A stretch of 5,988 nt of DNA from positions 1-5,988 of the forward strand of contig JANWZU010000150.1 in NCBI GenBank assembly GCA_025054795.1. Reading direction: 5' to 3'. How positions within the stretch are numbered: position 1 is the stretch's first letter; each line of letters opens with the position of its first letter. The DNA comes from Candidatus Caldarchaeum sp. (GTDB lineage Archaea > Thermoproteota > Nitrososphaeria_A > Caldarchaeales > Caldarchaeaceae). The translations under genes were made by a program, and so were the position numbers. The notes under the pieces are model-generated. The model ran no database searches and had not been told where the DNA came from. It saw nothing but the letters and a program-made list of their open reading frames with translations. Positions 4,823-5,988 of the stretch are shown here, piece by piece.

Positions 4823-5429
4823 GTGGAAGCCAAGGACATCTCTCGGCAGGCTTGTGGAGGAGGGTCGTATTACGTCTATTGAGCAGGTGTTCGAAAGCCA
4901 CGCCCGAATCCTCGAGCCCGAGATAGTCGACCGGCTTCTTCCCAACCTAGAGCAGGAGGTGATAGACGTCAAGCTTGTCCAGAGGCAGACCGACGCAGGC
5001 GAGAAGACACGTTTCAAGGCCTTGGTTGTTGTGGGCAACAGAGACGGATACGTCGGAGTGGGGACGGGGAAGTCTTCCCAAGTCGTTCTGGCCATCGAGA
5101 AGGCGATTAGAAACGCTAAGCTGAACATTATCCCGGTCAAGAGAGGATGCGGAAGCTGGGAATGCGCTTGCGGAGAACCTCACAGCCTAGTCGTCAAAAC
5201 AGAGGGAAAGTATGGAAGCGTGAGGGTTCAGGTTCTTCCAGCGCCGAGGGGTATAGGGATGGTTGCTGGAGAGAGCCAGAAAGTAATTCTTTCTCTTGCG
5301 GGAATCAAAGACTGCTGGACACGGAGCTTCGGCGAAACTAGAACATCACTATCAGTAATTGGCGCAACCTACCAGGCCCTCCGTCAGACGAGTAAGTTCG
5401 TTCTTCATGACCTTTGGAGCATGGCTTAA
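4815..5429 (+). CDS. rps5: Small ribosomal subunit protein uS5 (S5)
   Basis: uS5 lies on the solvent side of the small subunit close to the decoding region and takes part in translational accuracy. The 204-residue product has the archaeal N-terminal arm (WKPRTSLGRLVEEGRITSIE, 4-23, and ARILEPEIVDRLLPNLEQEV, 30-49). A double-stranded-RNA-binding-like domain follows (about 50-112: VIDVKLVQRQTDAGEK, FKALVVVGNRDGYVGVGTGK and AIRNAKLNIIPVKRG). The archaeal/eukaryotic CGSWECACGEPHS (112-124), with three cysteines, leads into the C-terminal domain (VRVQVLPAPRGIGMVAG, LAGIKDCWTRSFGETRTSL). Length agrees with archaeal homologues (about 200-215). The gene overlaps uL18 by eight bases. Its stop is one base before the chosen uL30 start. 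Confidence 0.97.
   Translation: MSEWKPRTSLGRLVEEGRITSIEQVFESHARILEPEIVDRLLPNLEQEVIDVKLVQRQTDAGEKTRFKALVVVGNRDGYVGVGTGKSSQVVLAIEKAIRNAKLNIIPVKRGCGSWECACGEPHSLVVKTEGKYGSVRVQVLPAPRGIGMVAGESQKVILSLAGIKDCWTRSFGETRTSLSVIGATYQALRQTSKFVLHDLWSMA
5416..5419 (+). promoter_or_regulatory. Weak Shine-Dalgarno supporting the uL30 start
   Basis: GGAG near the end of uS5 occupies the first four positions of the usual 8-base slot (5416-5423), which ends 7 bases before ATG 5431. The match is short, so support is modest. Confidence 0.4.
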
Positions 5430-5430
5430 C

Positions 5431-5844
5431 ATGAACCGGGTTGTGATGGTGCTTAGGATTAAGGGCCGCGTCGGAATAGACCCCGACGTCGAGAAAACAC
5501 TCGAGTCGCTTAAGCTCGACAAAGCCTTCGCCGCGGGACTCTACCCCTTAACTCCTTCTCTGGAGGGTATGCTGAGGAAAGCGCAGAGATACTTGACTTG
5601 GGGTAGGCCGAACAGCAAGACTATATACACTTTCCTTAAGGAAGCCGGGTACGTCGCTGAGGATGCCTTGAAGTTTGCCGAGAAGCTCGAGAAGGGCGAA
5701 TCATCTCTCGACAGTCCCGTACTTCTGAACCTGCGACCGCCGAGCAAGGGTTTCAAACGCTCCGTAAAACGAGCATTCAAGTCGGGCGGCGAGTACGGAG
5801 ACAGGGGCGATGAAATAAACGATCTGTTCCGTAGGATGACGTAG
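5431..5844 (+). CDS. rpl30: Large ribosomal subunit protein uL30 (L30), compact archaeal form
   Basis: uL30 is a 23S rRNA-binding protein of the large subunit. From ATG 5431 the product is 137 residues. The N-terminal ferredoxin-like part has VVMVLRIKGRVGIDPDVEKT (4-23), LESLKLDKAF (24-33) and SLEGMLRKAQRYLTWG (43-58), where the G-M-L-x-K-x-x-x-Y-x-x-W-G block is the family signature. The archaeal C-terminal signature is LRPPSKGFKRSVKRAFKSGG (101-120) plus EYGDRGDEINDLFRRM. Archaeal homologues I know run about 150-160 residues; the shortfall seems to lie between TWG and the PPSKGF motif. In-frame TTG 5359 and ATG 5407 lie inside uS5 and would add non-family residues. ATG 5431 sits one base after the uS5 stop and has GGAG at the usual spacing. 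The gene is followed by the only sizeable gap in the window. Confidence 0.93.
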   Translation: MNRVVMVLRIKGRVGIDPDVEKTLESLKLDKAFAAGLYPLTPSLEGMLRKAQRYLTWGRPNSKTIYTFLKEAGYVAEDALKFAEKLEKGESSLDSPVLLNLRPPSKGFKRSVKRAFKSGGEYGDRGDEINDLFRRMT

Positions 5845-5858
5845 AAAACACTTATAAA
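5844..5858 (+). promoter_or_regulatory. Probable internal archaeal promoter (BRE and TATA box) for uL15
   Basis: In the 59-base gap between uL30 and uL15, CTTATAAA at 5851-5858 fits the archaeal TATA-box consensus, and the A-rich GAAAACA just upstream (5844-5850) resembles the TFB-recognition element. Transcription would be expected to begin about 25 bases downstream, near 5880, giving a leader of roughly 24 bases that includes the uL15 Shine-Dalgarno. The gap is AT-rich against a balanced coding background, and no T-tract terminator is seen. The call is inferred from sequence alone. Confidence 0.55.
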
Positions 5859-5894
5859 CAAACTTCATGTAGAAAATCTAGAAAGCCGCAGATC

Positions 5895-5899
5895 GGTGA
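5895..5899 (+). promoter_or_regulatory. Shine-Dalgarno of uL15
   Basis: GGTGA, 4 bases before ATG 5904, closer than the 5-7 bases at the other genes. It is the only such site in this window that lies wholly in non-coding DNA. Confidence 0.6.
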
Positions 5900-5903
5900 T
5901 TGT

Positions 5904-5988
5904 ATGCCCACTAGGCTGAGGAAAGTCAGAAAATTCAGAGGTTCTAGAACACATGGCTGGGGTCAGATAGGGCAGCATAGGAAGACTG
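5904..5988 (+). CDS. rpl15: Large ribosomal subunit protein uL15 (L15), 3' end outside window
   Basis: Only the first 28 codons are present; the frame is open to the window edge. The visible residues carry the uL15 N-terminal signature: a basic PTRLRKVRKFRGSRTHGWG followed by QIGQHRKT, where RGSRTHGWG-x-x-GQHRK is typical of archaeal and eukaryotic members. uL15 is a 23S rRNA-binding large-subunit protein with an extended, basic N-terminal tail buried in rRNA. It follows uL30 in the archaeal operon and is normally followed by secY. ATG 5904 is the only plausible start, since no in-frame start lies between it and the uL30 stop, and it is preceded by a Shine-Dalgarno. It may be transcribed both by read-through and from the promoter in the preceding gap. 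Confidence 0.95.
   Translation, partial: MPTRLRKVRKFRGSRTHGWGQIGQHRKT

Noticed and set aside
4733..5183. Minus-strand open frames opposite uL18 and uS5
   Set aside because: The coding strand is clearly the plus strand, with conserved motifs throughout; nothing supports antisense expression.
5147..5341. Plus-strand open frame nested in uS5 in another frame
   Set aside because: It overlaps the conserved core of uS5 and its translation is arginine/serine-rich low-information sequence typical of shadow frames.
5359..5430. Upstream in-frame starts (TTG 5359, ATG 5407) for uL30
   Set aside because: They would add residues that are out-of-frame readings of the conserved uS5 C-terminus and unlike the uL30 family; ATG 5431 directly after the uS5 stop fits better.
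5622..5627. TATATA inside uL30 as a possible promoter
   Set aside because: It lies in the middle of coding sequence with no BRE-like flank and no gene starting at a suitable distance.
1..5988. Possible undescribed system or mobile insertion
   Set aside because: All fourteen genes are recognised ribosomal proteins in standard archaeal order with no unexplained stretch over 59 bases; nothing accessory is present.

Overview
The window is one continuous, all-plus-strand stretch of an archaeal ribosomal protein operon, the spc-type cluster. It holds fourteen genes in the canonical archaeal order: uS17 (5' end cut off), uL14, uL24, eS4, uL5, uS14, uS8, uL6, eL32, eL19, uL18, uS5, uL30 and uL15 (3' end cut off). 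Three of them (eS4, eL32, eL19) have no bacterial counterpart, and uL18, uS5 and uL30 carry archaeal/eukaryotic-type extensions, so the host is an archaeon. Base composition is close to even. The N-terminally extended uL14 and the overall sequence style recall the TACK archaea, perhaps the Nitrososphaeria/Aigarchaeota side. That placement is an impression from memory of the families, not a phylogeny.

Layout: from base 1 to 5844 there is almost no non-coding DNA. Neighbouring genes overlap by 1 to 19 bases or are separated by no more than about 10. Start codons are mixed (ATG, plus TTG for uL5 and uS14, and probably GTG for eL19). Most starts are preceded by a Shine-Dalgarno sequence complementary to the archaeal 16S rRNA 3' end (GGAGGTGA), usually inside the preceding gene and most often exactly 7 bases from the start. 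I used this regular spacing to choose among alternative starts for uL24, uL5, uL6, eL19 and uL30. The 52-codon uS14 gene, between uL5 and uS8, is easily missed because it is short and begins with TTG.

The only real intergenic gap is the 59 bases before uL15 (5845-5903). It contains a good archaeal TATA box with an A-rich BRE-like flank, placed where it would start a short leader containing the uL15 Shine-Dalgarno. I read it as an internal promoter that could boost uL15 and the genes usually found after it (secY, adk). No terminator-like T tract is visible, so read-through from upstream is also likely.

Functionally, the genes encode proteins of both subunits: small-subunit uS17, eS4, uS14, uS8 and uS5, and large-subunit uL14, uL24, uL5, uL6, eL32, eL19, uL18, uL30 and uL15. 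Tight overlap suggests translational coupling and balanced output. I found no mobile element, RNA gene, CRISPR array, pseudogene or undescribed system. The points worth a second look are modest: the internal promoter, the fixed Shine-Dalgarno spacing, the compact uL30, and several start-site corrections.
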